Positions 1 through 7,304 of a stretch of 11,165 nucleotides of DNA are shown here, piece after piece. The translations under genes were made by a program, and so were the position numbers. Every line of letters begins with the position of its first letter. Positions within the stretch are counted from its first letter, which is position 1. The stretch spans positions 1-11,165 of the forward strand of contig JAIYAA010000222.1 of NCBI GenBank assembly GCA_027489295.1, given 5' to 3'. The notes under the pieces were generated by a model. That model searched no databases, was not told the DNA's origin, and worked only from the letters and a program-made list of their open reading frames with translations. The stretch comes from Sphingomonadales bacterium. GTDB taxonomy: Bacteria; Pseudomonadota; Alphaproteobacteria; Sphingomonadales; Sphingomonadaceae.

Positions 1-482
1 CCCTCGCCATCGACGCGCAGGTTCATCGTCGCCTTGCGGCCGCATTCGCACACTGATTTGATCTCGACGAGCGAGTCGGCAATCGCCAGCAGCGCCGCCG
101 CGCCCTCGAACAGCACGCCCTGGAAATCGGTGCGCAGGCCGTAGCAGAGCACCGGCACCTCATCCTCGTCGCACACCGCGGCGAGCTGATGCACCTGATG
201 CGCGGAGAGGAACTGCGCCTCGTCCACCAGCACGCAGGCGAGCGGCGCGGCGAAATGCGCATCCTGCACGATCGTCCGCAGGTCGGTAGTGGCATCGAAG
301 GGCGTGGCATCGGCATGGATGCCAAGCCGCGAGTCGATCACGCCGTGCCCGCCGCGATCGTGCACGCCGGCGGTGAACAGCAGCGTCCGCATGCCGCGCT
401 CGCGATAGTTGAAATCGGCCTGGAGCAGCGTGGTCGATTTGCCCGCGTTCATCGAGGCGTAGTAGAAATAGAGCTTGGCCAT
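1..482 (-). CDS. tdk: Thymidine kinase, type II (3' end cut by window edge)
   Basis: Salvage enzyme that phosphorylates thymidine to dTMP with ATP in the cytoplasm. The visible 160 residues begin [17 protein letters not shown], with the P-loop at about residues 9-17. DEAQF at 87-91 carries the expected catalytic base Glu88. LCYGLRTDF at 112-120 is the family's conserved core segment. The first zinc-binding pair is Cys145 and Cys147 (CEC followed by GRKATM), the same one-residue spacing I recall for the E. coli enzyme. The second zinc ligand pair and roughly the last 30-40 residues lie beyond the left edge. The ATG at 482 gives the canonical N terminus. It sits 59 nt downstream of rbfA on the same strand, so it is probably read through from the infB-rbfA operon. 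Family assignment is very secure; only the C terminus is unseen. Confidence 0.95.
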   Translation of the reverse strand, partial: MAKLYFYYASMNAGKSTTLLQADFNYRERGMRTLLFTAGVHDRGGHGVIDSRLGIHADATPFDATTDLRTIVQDAHFAAPLACVLVDEAQFLSAHQVHQLAAVCDEDEVPVLCYGLRTDFQGVLFEGAAALLAIADSLVEIKSVCECGRKATMNLRVDGE

Positions 483-518
483 CGGCGCATCACACCAGAA
501 GTGCCGCCGATGTCCAGT

Positions 519-536
519 CCGCCGCGCATGCGGCGG
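519..536 (-). other. GC-rich hairpin between rbfA and tdk
   Basis: A perfect 7-bp stem (CCGCCGC / GCGGCGG) closes a 4-nt GCAT loop in the 59-nt gap between rbfA and tdk. No U-tract follows on the minus strand, so it does not look like a full intrinsic terminator. It could mark a processing or pause site, or be a chance product of the high GC content. Confidence 0.35.
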
Positions 537-541
537 GCGGA

Positions 542-946
542 TCAGCCCTGCTGCTCGTTCTCGCCCAGATCGCGTGCCACGTTGGGGGCGCGGAGCAGCT
601 GGTCGATATGGCTGCCCTCGTCGAAGCTCTCGTCCGCGAGGAACTTGAGCTTGGCGGCATATTTCATCTTCACCCGCGTCGCGACTTCGCGCTGGAGGAA
701 GGCGGTGTTGGTGCGCAGCGCCTTGAGCACGGCCTCCTCGTCCTTGCCGAGCAGCGGCTTCACGAACACGGTCGCGTGGCGAAGGTCGGGGGACATGCGG
801 ACCTCGGTCACCGACACCAGATGCTTGGCCAGCACCTCGTCATGCACGTCACCGCGCTGGAGGATCTCGCTGAGGATATGGCGCACCTGTTCGCCCACGC
901 GCAGAACGCGGACGGAGCGGGTTTCATCGGTGTCGTTCTGGCGCAT
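542..946 (-). CDS. rbfA: Ribosome-binding factor A
   Basis: A 134-residue 30S maturation factor that binds near the 5' helix of 16S rRNA during late small-subunit assembly. The single type II KH-like domain is intact. [14 protein letters not shown] at residues 16-29 is the conserved first helix. [17 protein letters not shown] at 46-62 is the central strand region, and [20 protein letters not shown] near 99-118 is the family's C-terminal signature. Length is typical for the family. The ATG at 946 is preferred because the N terminus then matches the usual short polar leader, but no clear Shine-Dalgarno precedes it. Normally rbfA sits directly behind infB; here about 350 bp carrying a small membrane ORF and palindromic repeats lies between them, so it may depend on readthrough or on an extra weak promoter. 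Confidence 0.96.
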   Translation of the reverse strand: MRQNDTDETRSVRVLRVGEQVRHILSEILQRGDVHDEVLAKHLVSVTEVRMSPDLRHATVFVKPLLGKDEEAVLKALRTNTAFLQREVATRVKMKYAAKLKFLADESFDEGSHIDQLLRAPNVARDLGENEQQG

Positions 947-1007
947 CTTGTGATTCTGACCGGTTTTCGCTATTTGTTACGGACTGCAGTCGATTCATGT
1001 GCAATCG

Positions 1008-1086
1008 ATCATTTCCTGAGCCCGGGTGTTCCAGCGCCCGGGCTCAAATCATTTTGGGCCCCCGGCGTTCCAGCACCGGGAGCCCG
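1008..1086. repeat. Two tandem palindromic (REP-like) units of about 40 bp
   Basis: Two related units follow each other. Each starts with ATCATTT (1008-1014 and 1048-1054), and each contains a palindrome whose loop is TTCCAG on the plus strand (1029-1034 and 1068-1073). The loops are 39 nt apart and the leading motifs 40 nt apart, a one-base indel. Unit 1 folds at 1018-1045 with an 11-bp stem (GAGCCCGGGTG on the left arm, one U·G on the plus strand). Unit 2 folds at 1056-1085 with a 12-bp stem (two G·U pairs if read on the minus strand). Arm sequences differ between units while complementarity is kept, which suggests the fold matters. This resembles dispersed REP elements, but copies elsewhere in the genome cannot be seen from here. 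Confidence 0.7.
1056..1085 (-). terminator. Possible hairpin terminator behind the small membrane ORF
   Basis: The second palindromic unit begins 8 nt past the TAA stop at 1094-1096 and forms a 12-bp GC-rich stem with the 6-nt loop CTGGAA on the minus strand. The following bases are AAAATGATTT, not a U-run, so any termination is likely partial. Its position and the minus-strand G·U pairs fit a 3' end for the small ORF's transcript, but a plain REP element explains it equally well. Confidence 0.35.
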
Positions 1087-1093
1087 CACTGGG

Positions 1094-1195
1094 TTACTTG
1101 CGGCTAAGCTCGATGAGCTTCACCACCAGCCCGAGCAGCGCGACGATGAACGTCGCTACGCCCAAAACCAGAACTGCCGTCGAATCTTGTGCCAA
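1094..1195 (-). CDS. Small single-helix membrane peptide, holin-like-toxin type (33 aa)
   Basis: A 33-residue frame starting at TTG (1193-1195) and ending TAA. The product has a short polar N terminus (MAQDST), one hydrophobic helix over about residues 7-24, and an amphipathic basic tail (KLIELSRK). The core TFIVALLGLVVKLIEL resembles the putative holin-like toxin small proteins (Hol_Tox family) known mainly from Firmicutes; I judge this by pattern, not by search. AAAGGAGGTGATC lies 8 nt (from GGAGG) before the TTG, matching the 16S rRNA tail almost end to end, which is strong evidence that it is translated. It sits between infB and rbfA on their strand. A hairpin overlaps its ribosome site and palindromic repeats follow its stop. 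Whether it is toxic, a harmless conserved small protein, or chance is undecided; no antisense RNA gene is evident. Confidence 0.6.
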   Translation of the reverse strand: MAQDSTAVLVLGVATFIVALLGLVVKLIELSRK

Positions 1196-1198
1196 TAA

Positions 1199-1237
1199 GA
1201 TCACCTCCTTTCCGACCGCAGGTGCGGCCGGAAAGGA
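1199..1237 (-). promoter_or_regulatory. Extended Shine-Dalgarno partly sequestered by a 14-bp hairpin
   Basis: On the minus strand, bases 1237-1224 pair with 1219-1206 around the 4-nt loop ACCU. The 3' arm ends in GGAAAGGA, which is the first half of the ribosome site AAAGGAGGTGATC. Opening or closing the stem would therefore control access to it. One position (1215/1228) is a G·U pair in minus-strand RNA but an A·C mismatch in plus-strand RNA, so the fold belongs to the minus-strand transcript. This geometry recalls type I toxin messages whose translation is structure-gated; that reading is inference. Confidence 0.6.
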
Positions 1238-1246
1238 AGCATATCA
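1238..1246 (-). promoter_or_regulatory. Possible extended -10 promoter for the small ORF
   Basis: The minus strand reads TGA-TATGCT, a TGn extended -10 with 4 of 6 consensus bases. A weak -35-like TTGTTC lies at 1264-1269 but with a long 20-nt spacer. A start about 7 nt downstream would fall inside the 5' arm of the hairpin, giving a shorter stem than in readthrough RNA from infB. This is only a sequence match. Confidence 0.28.
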
Positions 1247-1297
1247 CAGGGGGCGCTACCGAGGAACAAAAGGTGTCCATCGGCGGCCATGCCCCCT

Positions 1298-4195
1298 TTA
1301 CAGCGTGCGCTCGCGCAGCTCGACTTCGTAGGTTTCGAGATAGTCGCCCGCCTTGATGTCCACGAAGTTCTGCGTGAACGTCACGCCGCATTCGAGACCG
1401 GCGCGCACTTCGGCGACATCGTCCTTGAAGCGACGCAGCGAGGCGATCTCGCCGGTGTAGATGATGACGTCGTTGCGCGTGATGCGTGCCTTGAGCGCCT
1501 TGCGGATGAAGCCGTCGACGACCAGCAGACCGGCTGCCTTGCCGTGCTTGCCGGCAGAGAAGACGTCCTTGATCTCGGCGCGGCCGACGACCGTTTCGAA
1601 CGCTTCCGGACCCAGCTCGCCCGCCATGCCCGCACGAATCTCGTCGGTCAGGTCATAGATGACGTCGTAGTACTTCAGCGCCACCTTGTTCCGCTCAGCG
1701 ATCTCGCGCGCCTTGGCATTGGCACGGACGTTGAAGCCGATGATCGGCGCGCCGCTGGCCGCTGCCAGCGAAACGTCGCTCTCGGTGATGCCACCGACGC
1801 CCGAGTGCAGGATGCGTACACGGATGTCGTCGTTGCCCAGCTTGCTGAGCGCACCCACGATCGCTTCGGTCGAACCCTGCGTGTCGGCCTTGACCACCAC
1901 CGGATATTCGATCGCCTGCTTGTCCTTGAGCGCGGAGAACATGCTCTCCAGGCTCGCCGGCGCCTGGGTGGTGCGCTTCTGGAGCAGCACGCCCTGGCGA
2001 TATTCAGCGACCTCGCGGGCACGCGCCTCGCTATCGACCACCTGCATCGGATCACCCGCCGACGGCACGCCCGAGATGCCGAGCACCTCGACCGGCATCG
2101 CCGGGCCGGCTTCCTTGATCTGGCGACCCTTGTCGTCGATCATCGCACGGACCTTGCCGCTCTCGGCGCCGGCAACGAACACGTCGCCCACGCGCAGCGT
2201 GCCGCGGTTGACGAGGATCGTCGCGACCGGGCCGCGGCCCTTGTCGAGCTTCGCCTCGATCACGGTGCCTTCGGCCGCACGATCGGGGTTGGCGCGCAGT
2301 TCGAGCAGTTCGGCCTGGAGCTGGATCTTCTCGATCAGTTCGTCGAGGCCGATCTTCTTCAGCGCCGAGACTTCGACGTTCTGGACGTCGCCGCCCATCT
2401 CTTCGACGATCACTTCATGCTCGAGCAGACGCTCGCGCACCTTCTGCGGGTTGGCGCTGTCGAGGTCGACCTTGTTGATCGCCACGATCATCGGCACGCC
2501 GGCCGCCTTGGTGTGATTGATCGCCTCGATCGTCTGCGGCATCAGCCCGTCGTTCGCGGCCACCACCAGCACGACGATGTCGGTGACATTGGCACCGCGC
2601 GCGCGCATTTCGGTGAAGGCCTCGTGGCCCGGCGTGTCGAGGAAGGTGATCTTCGACTTGTCCTTCAGGGTCACCTGATAGGCGCCGATATGCTGGGTGA
2701 TGCCACCGGCCTCGCCGCGCACCACATCGGTGCCGCGCAGCGCGTCGAGCAGCGAGGTCTTGCCGTGATCGACATGGCCCATGATCGTGACGACCGGCGG
2801 ACGTGCCTGCAGCGTATCCTCGGGATCGCCCTCGGTATCGACCTGAATGTCGACGTCGCTGTCGCTGACGCGCTGCACGTTGTGACCGAAATCGGTGACG
2901 AGCAGTTCCGCGGTATCCTGGTCGATCGACTGATTGACCGTGACCATCATGCCCATCTTGAACAGGGCCTTCACCAGATCCGCGCCCTTTTCGGCCATGC
3001 GGTTGGCGAGTTCCTGCACGGTGATGGCGTCGGGCACCACCACGTCGCGGACCTGCTTGATCTGCGGCTCGCGCGGGCCGCCATAGGAGCGGCGATGCTC
3101 CTTCTCACGGGCGCGCTTCAGCGCCGCGAGGCTGCGCGCACGCGCACCATCGTCGCCGCCCAGGGCGCGCGTGACGGTGAGCTTGCCCGACTGGCGACGG
3201 TCGTCGCCCTTGCGGTCGCGCGACGGCTTGGCCGGATCGGCACCCGGACGACGCGGCGCAAGGCCGGCCGGCGCGGGGCGCGGAGCACCGGCACCCGCGG
3301 GTGCGCGCTGCTGGGTCTGGTTCTGCTGCGGTGCCTGCTGCTGCGGCTGCTGTTGAGTCGCGGCGGGCGCGGCCTGCTGCGGCTCGGGCTTGGGCTGCGG
3401 CTTGGGAATTTCCGGACGCACCACGGGCGTGAAGCGACGCGGTGCGGGCAGCGATGCATCGAGCTGCAGCGTGATCGGGCCCTGCGGCACCGGACGGCGC
3501 ACCGGCTGCGCGGGCGCGGCCGGCTTGGGTGCGGCGGCCTGGGGCTGCGCGGGCTTGGGCGCGGCCGGCTGCGGAGCCGCGGCCTGCGGGGCGACCGGCG
3601 CCGGCGCCGGAGTCGGCTCGGGCGTCGGGGCGGGCGCTACGGCCGGAGCCTCGGCAACCACTTCCGGCTTGGGTTCCGGCGCGGGCGCGGGCACCGCTAC
3701 GGCTTCAGGCGCAGGCTCAGCGGCCGGAGCCGGCGGGGCAGCCGCCTCGGCCTGGGCGCGGGCACGCTCTTCGACGCGGCGACGCTCTTCTTCCTGCGCC
3801 TCTGCGCGAAGGCGATCGTCGCGGCGACGGCCCTCTTCCAGCGCCTGCATGCGCTGTTCCTCGGCCTCGCGCAGCAGCTTGGCCTGGCGCTCCTGCGGGG
3901 ACAGATTGTCCATCGGGCGGCGCGGCGGCGGGGCCGGCTGGCGCGGGGCCTGCGGCGCGGCCGGGCGCGGTGCCTGAGCAGCCGGCGCGGCGGGCGCAGG
4001 CGCGGGGGCCGGCGTCGCCTCGTCGATAGGCGCACCCTGCGGGCCGAGGACACGGCGACGCTTGACCTCCACGACCACGGTATTGGAACGGCCATGGCTG
4101 AAGCTCTGCTTCACCTTGCCGGTTTCCACCGTGCGCTTCAGTCCCAGCGGCGCGCGCATGCCCAGTTTCGGCTTGTCGTTTTCGGTGTCGCTCAT
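1298..4195 (-). CDS. infB: Translation initiation factor IF-2
   Basis: GTPase that delivers initiator fMet-tRNA to the 30S subunit and promotes 50S joining. The 965-residue protein opens with the alphaproteobacterial IF2-associated segment ([20 protein letters not shown] near residues 13-32). A long linker over about residues 50-360 is rich in Ala, Pro and Gln and includes a charged helical stretch near 100-150. The IF2_N domain follows at about 385-440. The G domain has G1 GHVDHGKT (473-480), G2 [10 protein letters not shown] (497-506), G3 DTPGHE (520-525) and G4 NKVD (574-577). The beta-barrel and C2 tRNA-binding domains complete the C terminus. I chose the ATG at 4195, 4 nt after the ylxR stop, because it gives the usual MSDTEND-type N terminus. 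An in-frame TTG at 4207 would add 4 residues and overlap ylxR. It is translationally coupled to ylxR. Confidence 0.97.
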   Translation of the reverse strand: MSDTENDKPKLGMRAPLGLKRTVETGKVKQSFSHGRSNTVVVEVKRRRVLGPQGAPIDEATPAPAPAPAAPAAQAPRPAAPQAPRQPAPPPRRPMDNLSPQERQAKLLREAEEQRMQALEEGRRRDDRLRAEAQEEERRRVEERARAQAEAAAPPAPAAEPAPEAVAVPAPAPEPKPEVVAEAPAVAPAPTPEPTPAPAPVAPQAAAPQPAAPKPAQPQAAAPKPAAPAQPVRRPVPQGPITLQLDASLPAPRRFTPVVRPEIPKPQPKPEPQQAAPAATQQQPQQQAPQQNQTQQRAPAGAGAPRPAPAGLAPRRPGADPAKPSRDRKGDDRRQSGKLTVTRALGGDDGARARSLAALKRAREKEHRRSYGGPREPQIKQVRDVVVPDAITVQELANRMAEKGADLVKALFKMGMMVTVNQSIDQDTAELLVTDFGHNVQRVSDSDVDIQVDTEGDPEDTLQARPPVVTIMGHVDHGKTSLLDALRGTDVVRGEAGGITQHIGAYQVTLKDKSKITFLDTPGHEAFTEMRARGANVTDIVVLVVAANDGLMPQTIEAINHTKAAGVPMIVAINKVDLDSANPQKVRERLLEHEVIVEEMGGDVQNVEVSALKKIGLDELIEKIQLQAELLELRANPDRAAEGTVIEAKLDKGRGPVATILVNRGTLRVGDVFVAGAESGKVRAMIDDKGRQIKEAGPAMPVEVLGISGVPSAGDPMQVVDSEARAREVAEYRQGVLLQKRTTQAPASLESMFSALKDKQAIEYPVVVKADTQGSTEAIVGALSKLGNDDIRVRILHSGVGGITESDVSLAAASGAPIIGFNVRANAKAREIAERNKVALKYYDVIYDLTDEIRAGMAGELGPEAFETVVGRAEIKDVFSAGKHGKAAGLLVVDGFIRKALKARITRNDVIIYTGEIASLRRFKDDVAEVRAGLECGVTFTQNFVDIKAGDYLETYEVELRERTL

Positions 4196-4199
4196 GCGG

Positions 4200-4904
4200 C
4201 TACTCAAGTTCCTCGATAGTGTTCGTCGTCAATGGCACGGCGGACGGCAAAGCCGATGCGCCTTGCGATACGGAATCGCAAGACACGGGATCAGGTTCGG
4301 GTCCGATAAAGTGCAGCCAGCGGTCAAGCGCTTCGCTCGTCCGTTGCGCCGCCCGGGCGTCGATGAGTCCGGCGTGTACCACATTTTCGCGGCCTAACGC
4401 CAAGGACAATATGGTGCGCGAGACCGGCAATGTTAAGCCCTTGAGGGCAGAACCTTCCCGATCCGAGCCAACCCGCCACGCCTGCGCCAGCTTGCGGCTG
4501 CCGTCGTCGCGGGCGTCGGAGGCGTGCAGCAGCATCTGGAGTCGGCCGCTGCGCGCGGCCTTTTCGATGCGCTCGGCGCCGATCACCACATAGCCCGCCT
4601 TGGCCTCCAGCCCCAGCCGGTCGAGCACGGCGCGCTGCAGCTGGGCGGCGATCCGGTCCTCCAGATCGTCGGGAATGCGAATCTCGCCGGTGCGAAAGCT
4701 GCGCGACAAAGCGCCCTTGAGCTTGCCCTTGTCGCGCGACGCGGTGAGCCCCGCCTTGTCGACGGAGATCCACGCGCCGCGGCCAGGGGCCTTGGCACGG
4801 ATGTCGGGCAGCACTTCGCCCTCGGGCGAAAGCACGAGTCGGATCAGCCCTTCCCGCGGCGATTCCTCGCGCGACAGGATGCAGGTGCGAACCGCGTCGG
4901 TCAT
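4200..4904 (-). CDS. ylxR: YlxR-type RNA-binding protein fused to an L7Ae-like domain
   Basis: A 234-residue protein of the DUF448/YlxR family. The N-terminal domain (about residues 1-85) starts with RTCILSREESPREGLIRLV and contains GRGAWIS near 41-47, the family's recognisable pieces. The second part (about 88-190) has the alternating pattern of an L7Ae-type RNA-binding fold (GYVVIGAERIEKAARSG), as in alphaproteobacterial proteins that combine YlxR with a YlxQ-like domain. The last 35 or so residues form an acidic, low-complexity tail of no clear function. YlxR of Bacillus acts as a nucleoid or RNase-P-linked regulator; the role here is inferred only from family and position between nusA and infB. 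The ATG at 4904 has GGGAGG about 6-7 nt upstream, and the TAG stop lies 4 nt before infB. Confidence 0.9.
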   Translation of the reverse strand: MTDAVRTCILSREESPREGLIRLVLSPEGEVLPDIRAKAPGRGAWISVDKAGLTASRDKGKLKGALSRSFRTGEIRIPDDLEDRIAAQLQRAVLDRLGLEAKAGYVVIGAERIEKAARSGRLQMLLHASDARDDGSRKLAQAWRVGSDREGSALKGLTLPVSRTILSLALGRENVVHAGLIDARAAQRTSEALDRWLHFIGPEPDPVSCDSVSQGASALPSAVPLTTNTIEELE

Positions 4905-4909
4905 CGGCC

Positions 4910-4926
4910 CCTCCCGCTATGGGAGG
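4910..4926 (-). promoter_or_regulatory. Small hairpin masking the ylxR ribosome site
   Basis: On the minus strand CCTCCC (4926-4921) can pair with GGGAGG (4915-4910) around a 5-nt ATAGC loop. The 3' arm is the Shine-Dalgarno of ylxR. The stem is only 6 bp and could be coincidence, yet complementing the ribosome site in a 60-nt gap suggests modest translational control of ylxR, relieved perhaps by ribosomes finishing nusA. Confidence 0.4.
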
Positions 4927-4964
4927 AGACGATGGCCCATGACGATGATGTCAGTCGGCGCGTA

Positions 4965-6584
4965 TCATTGCTCGGAGTCCGCAATTGCGTCCTCCTCGCC
5001 TGCCTGCGCAGGTTCTTCATCGGCGAACCAATGGGCGCGGGCCGCCATGATGATCTCGTTGCCCTGTTCGTCGCTGAGGCCGTACTCGGCAAGAATGCCG
5101 CCCTTCGGCTCCTTGCGCGGTGCGTCTTCACCGCGACGGCGCGGTTCGGCGCGCTTCTTCTCGACCAGCTCGTCGGTCGCCAGATCGGCGAGGTCGTCGA
5201 GCGTCTTGATACCTGCCTTGCCGAGCGTGACCAGCATCGCTTCGGTCAGATACGGCATGGTGGTGAGGTCGTCCTCGACGCCGAGTGCGCGGCGGGCCTC
5301 GCGATTGGCTTCCTCGCGGCGCTCCAGCGCTTCCTGGGCGCGGTTCTGCAGTTCCTGCGCGAGGTCCTCGTCAAAGCCCTCGATGCCCGCAAGCTCCTCG
5401 ATCTCGACATAGGCGACTTCTTCCAGCGCGCCGAAGCCTTCGGCGACCAGCAGCTGGGCCAGCGTCTCGTCGACGTCGAGCTCGTTCTGGAACATCTCCG
5501 AACGCTCGACGAATTCCTTCTGCCGCTTCTCGCTCGCATCCGCCTCGGTGAGGATGTCGATCGCCTTGCCGGTCAGCTGCGAGGCCAGGCGGACGTTCTG
5601 GCCGCGACGGCCGATCGCCAGGCTCAGCTGATCGTCGGGGACGACCACTTCGATGCGGTCCTCTTCCTCGTCGATCACGACGCGGCTGACATTCGCCGGC
5701 TGCAGCGCGTTGACGACGAAGGTCGCGGTATCCGGCGACCAGGGGATGATGTCGATCTTCTCGCCCTGCATTTCCTGCACGACGGCCTGCACGCGGCTGC
5801 CCTTCATGCCGACGCAGGCGCCGACCGGATCGATCGACCCGTCATGGCTGATCACGCCGATCTTGGCGCGGCTGCCCGGATCGCGGGCGGCGGCCTTGAT
5901 CTCGATGATGCCGTCGTAGATTTCGGGCACTTCCTGCGCGAACAGCTTCTTCATGAACTCGGGGTGCGCCCGGCTCAGGAAGATCTGCGGGCCGCGGTTC
6001 TCGCGGCGGACGTTGAGCACCACCGAGCGGACGCGATCGCCGACGCGAACGACTTCGCGGGGGATCTGCTGGTCGCGGCGGATCACGCCTTCGGCGCGGC
6101 CCAGATCGACGACGATATGGCCGAACTCGACACGCTTCACCACGCCGGTGATGATCTCGTTGACGCGATCCTTGAACTCTTCGAACTGGCGCTCGCGCTC
6201 GGCGTCGCGGACCTTCTGGAAGATGATCTGCTTGGACGCCTGCGCCTGGATGCGGCCGAATTCGATCGGGGGCAGCGGATCGACGATGAAGTCACCGACG
6301 CTCGCGCCCTTCTGCAGCTTCTGCGCGCCCTTGAGGTCGACCTGCTTGAAATAGTCGTCGACCGCCTCGACCACCTCGACGACGCGCCACAGGCGGAGAT
6401 CGCCCGACACCGGATCGAGCTTCGCGCGAATGTCGTTCTCGACGCCGTAGCGGTTCTTCGCGGCACGCTGAATCGCGTCTTCCATCGCCTCGATGACGAT
6501 GGCCTTGTCGATCAGCTTTTCCTTCGCGACCGAATCGGCGATCGCGAGCAGCTCGGCCTTGTTGGCGGAAATGGCGGTGGCCAT
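4965..6584 (-). CDS. nusA: Transcription termination/antitermination factor NusA
   Basis: A 539-residue RNA polymerase-associated factor that modulates pausing, intrinsic and Rho termination, and rRNA antitermination. The N-terminal polymerase-binding domain covers about residues 1-125. An S1 domain spans about 131-198 (ITGVVKRVEFGHIVVDLGRAEG). KH1 includes GACVGMKGSRVQAV near 255-268, and KH2 has the GRRGQN loop at 325-330. A C-terminal helix-hairpin-helix/acidic repeat region (about 370-480) carries EELAGIEGFDEDLAQELQ and TLGKAGIKTLDDLADLATDE, followed by a charged tail. Such C-terminal repeats are typical of proteobacterial NusA. The ATG at 6584 lies 6 nt after the rimP stop, with AAGGA inside the end of rimP as ribosome site, so the two are probably translationally coupled. 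The first helix and core motifs all look intact. Confidence 0.97.
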   Translation of the reverse strand: MATAISANKAELLAIADSVAKEKLIDKAIVIEAMEDAIQRAAKNRYGVENDIRAKLDPVSGDLRLWRVVEVVEAVDDYFKQVDLKGAQKLQKGASVGDFIVDPLPPIEFGRIQAQASKQIIFQKVRDAERERQFEEFKDRVNEIITGVVKRVEFGHIVVDLGRAEGVIRRDQQIPREVVRVGDRVRSVVLNVRRENRGPQIFLSRAHPEFMKKLFAQEVPEIYDGIIEIKAAARDPGSRAKIGVISHDGSIDPVGACVGMKGSRVQAVVQEMQGEKIDIIPWSPDTATFVVNALQPANVSRVVIDEEEDRIEVVVPDDQLSLAIGRRGQNVRLASQLTGKAIDILTEADASEKRQKEFVERSEMFQNELDVDETLAQLLVAEGFGALEEVAYVEIEELAGIEGFDEDLAQELQNRAQEALERREEANREARRALGVEDDLTTMPYLTEAMLVTLGKAGIKTLDDLADLATDELVEKKRAEPRRRGEDAPRKEPKGGILAEYGLSDEQGNEIIMAARAHWFADEEPAQAGEEDAIADSEQ

Positions 6585-6590
6585 TCGGGC

Positions 6591-7139
6591 TTATCCTTCT
6601 ACTTCGATAATCTTGTCGGCGCCCTCGGCGGAGAGCGGCGCGGTGGCGGCGATCAGCCGGTCGGTCATCGTCAGCTTGGCGTCCTCGATCGCCGCGAACG
6701 GCAGCACATGATGCGTCTCGTCCTGCGTCACGATCGTGATGGTTGCAGCGTCCGCGTCGATGCCGGCGAGATCGCCCTTGAACTGCTTGCGCCCGTCCAG
6801 CTTCTCGGCGAGCGTGATCCGGGCCTCATGGCCCTGCCAGTCGGCGAAATCCTGCAGCCGGGTGAGCGGGCGATCGATGCCCGGCGAGCTGACCTCGAGG
6901 CGATAGGCATGGTCGATCGGGTCGCGGCCCTCGGCTTCCAGCCGATCGAGCAGGTCCGAGATGCGGCGCGACAAATCGGCGCAATCGTCGATCGTCAGCT
7001 GGCGCGTATCGGGACGCTCGGCCATGATCTGCAGCGTGGGGTCGCTCTGGCCGCCGAACAGCTTCACGCGCACCAGGGCAAAGCCCAGCGCCTGCGCTTC
7101 GGTTTCGATCATCTTGGCCAGTTCGGCGATATTCGCCAC
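6591..7139 (-). CDS. rimP: Ribosome maturation factor RimP
   Basis: A 182-residue factor needed for 30S subunit maturation in the cytoplasm. The N-terminal domain (about residues 1-90) contains LGFALVRVKLFGG, TLQIMAERPD and YRLEVSSPGIDRPL, all characteristic of the family. The C-terminal SH3-like domain follows from about 95, with the ARITLAEKLDGRKQFKGDL segment. I chose GTG at 7139 because GGAG then sits 6 nt upstream. The in-frame ATG at 7145 touches the GGAG directly, and TTG at 7151 contains part of it, so both are poor starts. It is the first gene of the rimP-nusA-ylxR-infB operon, with a probable promoter about 100 bp upstream and a hairpin in the leader. The stop is 6 nt from nusA. Confidence 0.95.
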   Translation of the reverse strand: MANIAELAKMIETEAQALGFALVRVKLFGGQSDPTLQIMAERPDTRQLTIDDCADLSRRISDLLDRLEAEGRDPIDHAYRLEVSSPGIDRPLTRLQDFADWQGHEARITLAEKLDGRKQFKGDLAGIDADAATITIVTQDETHHVLPFAAIEDAKLTMTDRLIAATAPLSAEGADKIIEVEG

Positions 7140-7172
7140 GCACATCTCCAATAGGTATCAAGCAGCTTCGGC

Positions 7173-7194
7173 GCCGGAGCCTGGTGGCCCCGAC
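7173..7194 (-). promoter_or_regulatory. Leader hairpin upstream of rimP
   Basis: The minus strand forms a 9-bp stem, GUCGGGGCC against GGCUCCGGC, with the 4-nt loop ACCA. Two of the pairs are U·G or G·U on this strand and would be A·C mismatches on the other, so it belongs to the rimP transcript. It ends 33 nt before the GTG start. A role in stability or translational control of the operon leader is inference. Confidence 0.42.
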
Positions 7195-7233
7195 CTCGAT
7201 CATGTTTGACGATGTCCGAGAAAAGCAGAGCGC

Positions 7234-7262
7234 GATATACGCAATACCGAGGTCAGGAGCAA
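7234..7262 (-). promoter_or_regulatory. Possible sigma-70-type promoter of the rimP-nusA-infB operon
   Basis: On the minus strand TTGCTC (7262-7257) and TATATC (7239-7234) are separated by exactly 17 bp. Matches to consensus are 3/6 and 4/6, which is ordinary for alphaproteobacterial housekeeping promoters. Transcription would start near 7227, giving a leader of just under 90 nt that includes the 7173-7194 hairpin. No other spaced pair in the intergenic region looked better. Confidence 0.38.
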
Positions 7263-7304
7263 GAGGGCGGCCGGGGCCCTTGCATCTTTTCGCGAAGGAA
7301 AGAC

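Noticed and set aside
1198..1213. Fragment of a 16S rRNA 3' end on the plus strand
   Set aside because: The match to the 16S tail stops at this short stretch and is simply the complement of the small ORF's Shine-Dalgarno; the flanks do not resemble 16S.
3911..3913. Internal ATG of infB as a start for a shorter IF-2 isoform
   Set aside because: No Shine-Dalgarno-like sequence precedes it, so nothing in the sequence supports an isoform.
1289..4219. 976-codon open frame on the plus strand
   Set aside because: Exactly antisense to infB; its composition (Arg, Leu, Gly, His) is what high-GC codon bias of the real gene produces, with no recognisable domain.
4917..4940. Seven-codon ORF between nusA and ylxR
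   Set aside because: It has no ribosome site and is short enough to occur by chance.
4524..7154. 876-codon open frame on the plus strand
   Set aside because: Antisense to ylxR, nusA and rimP, which all carry clear family motifs; this frame has none and no ribosome site.
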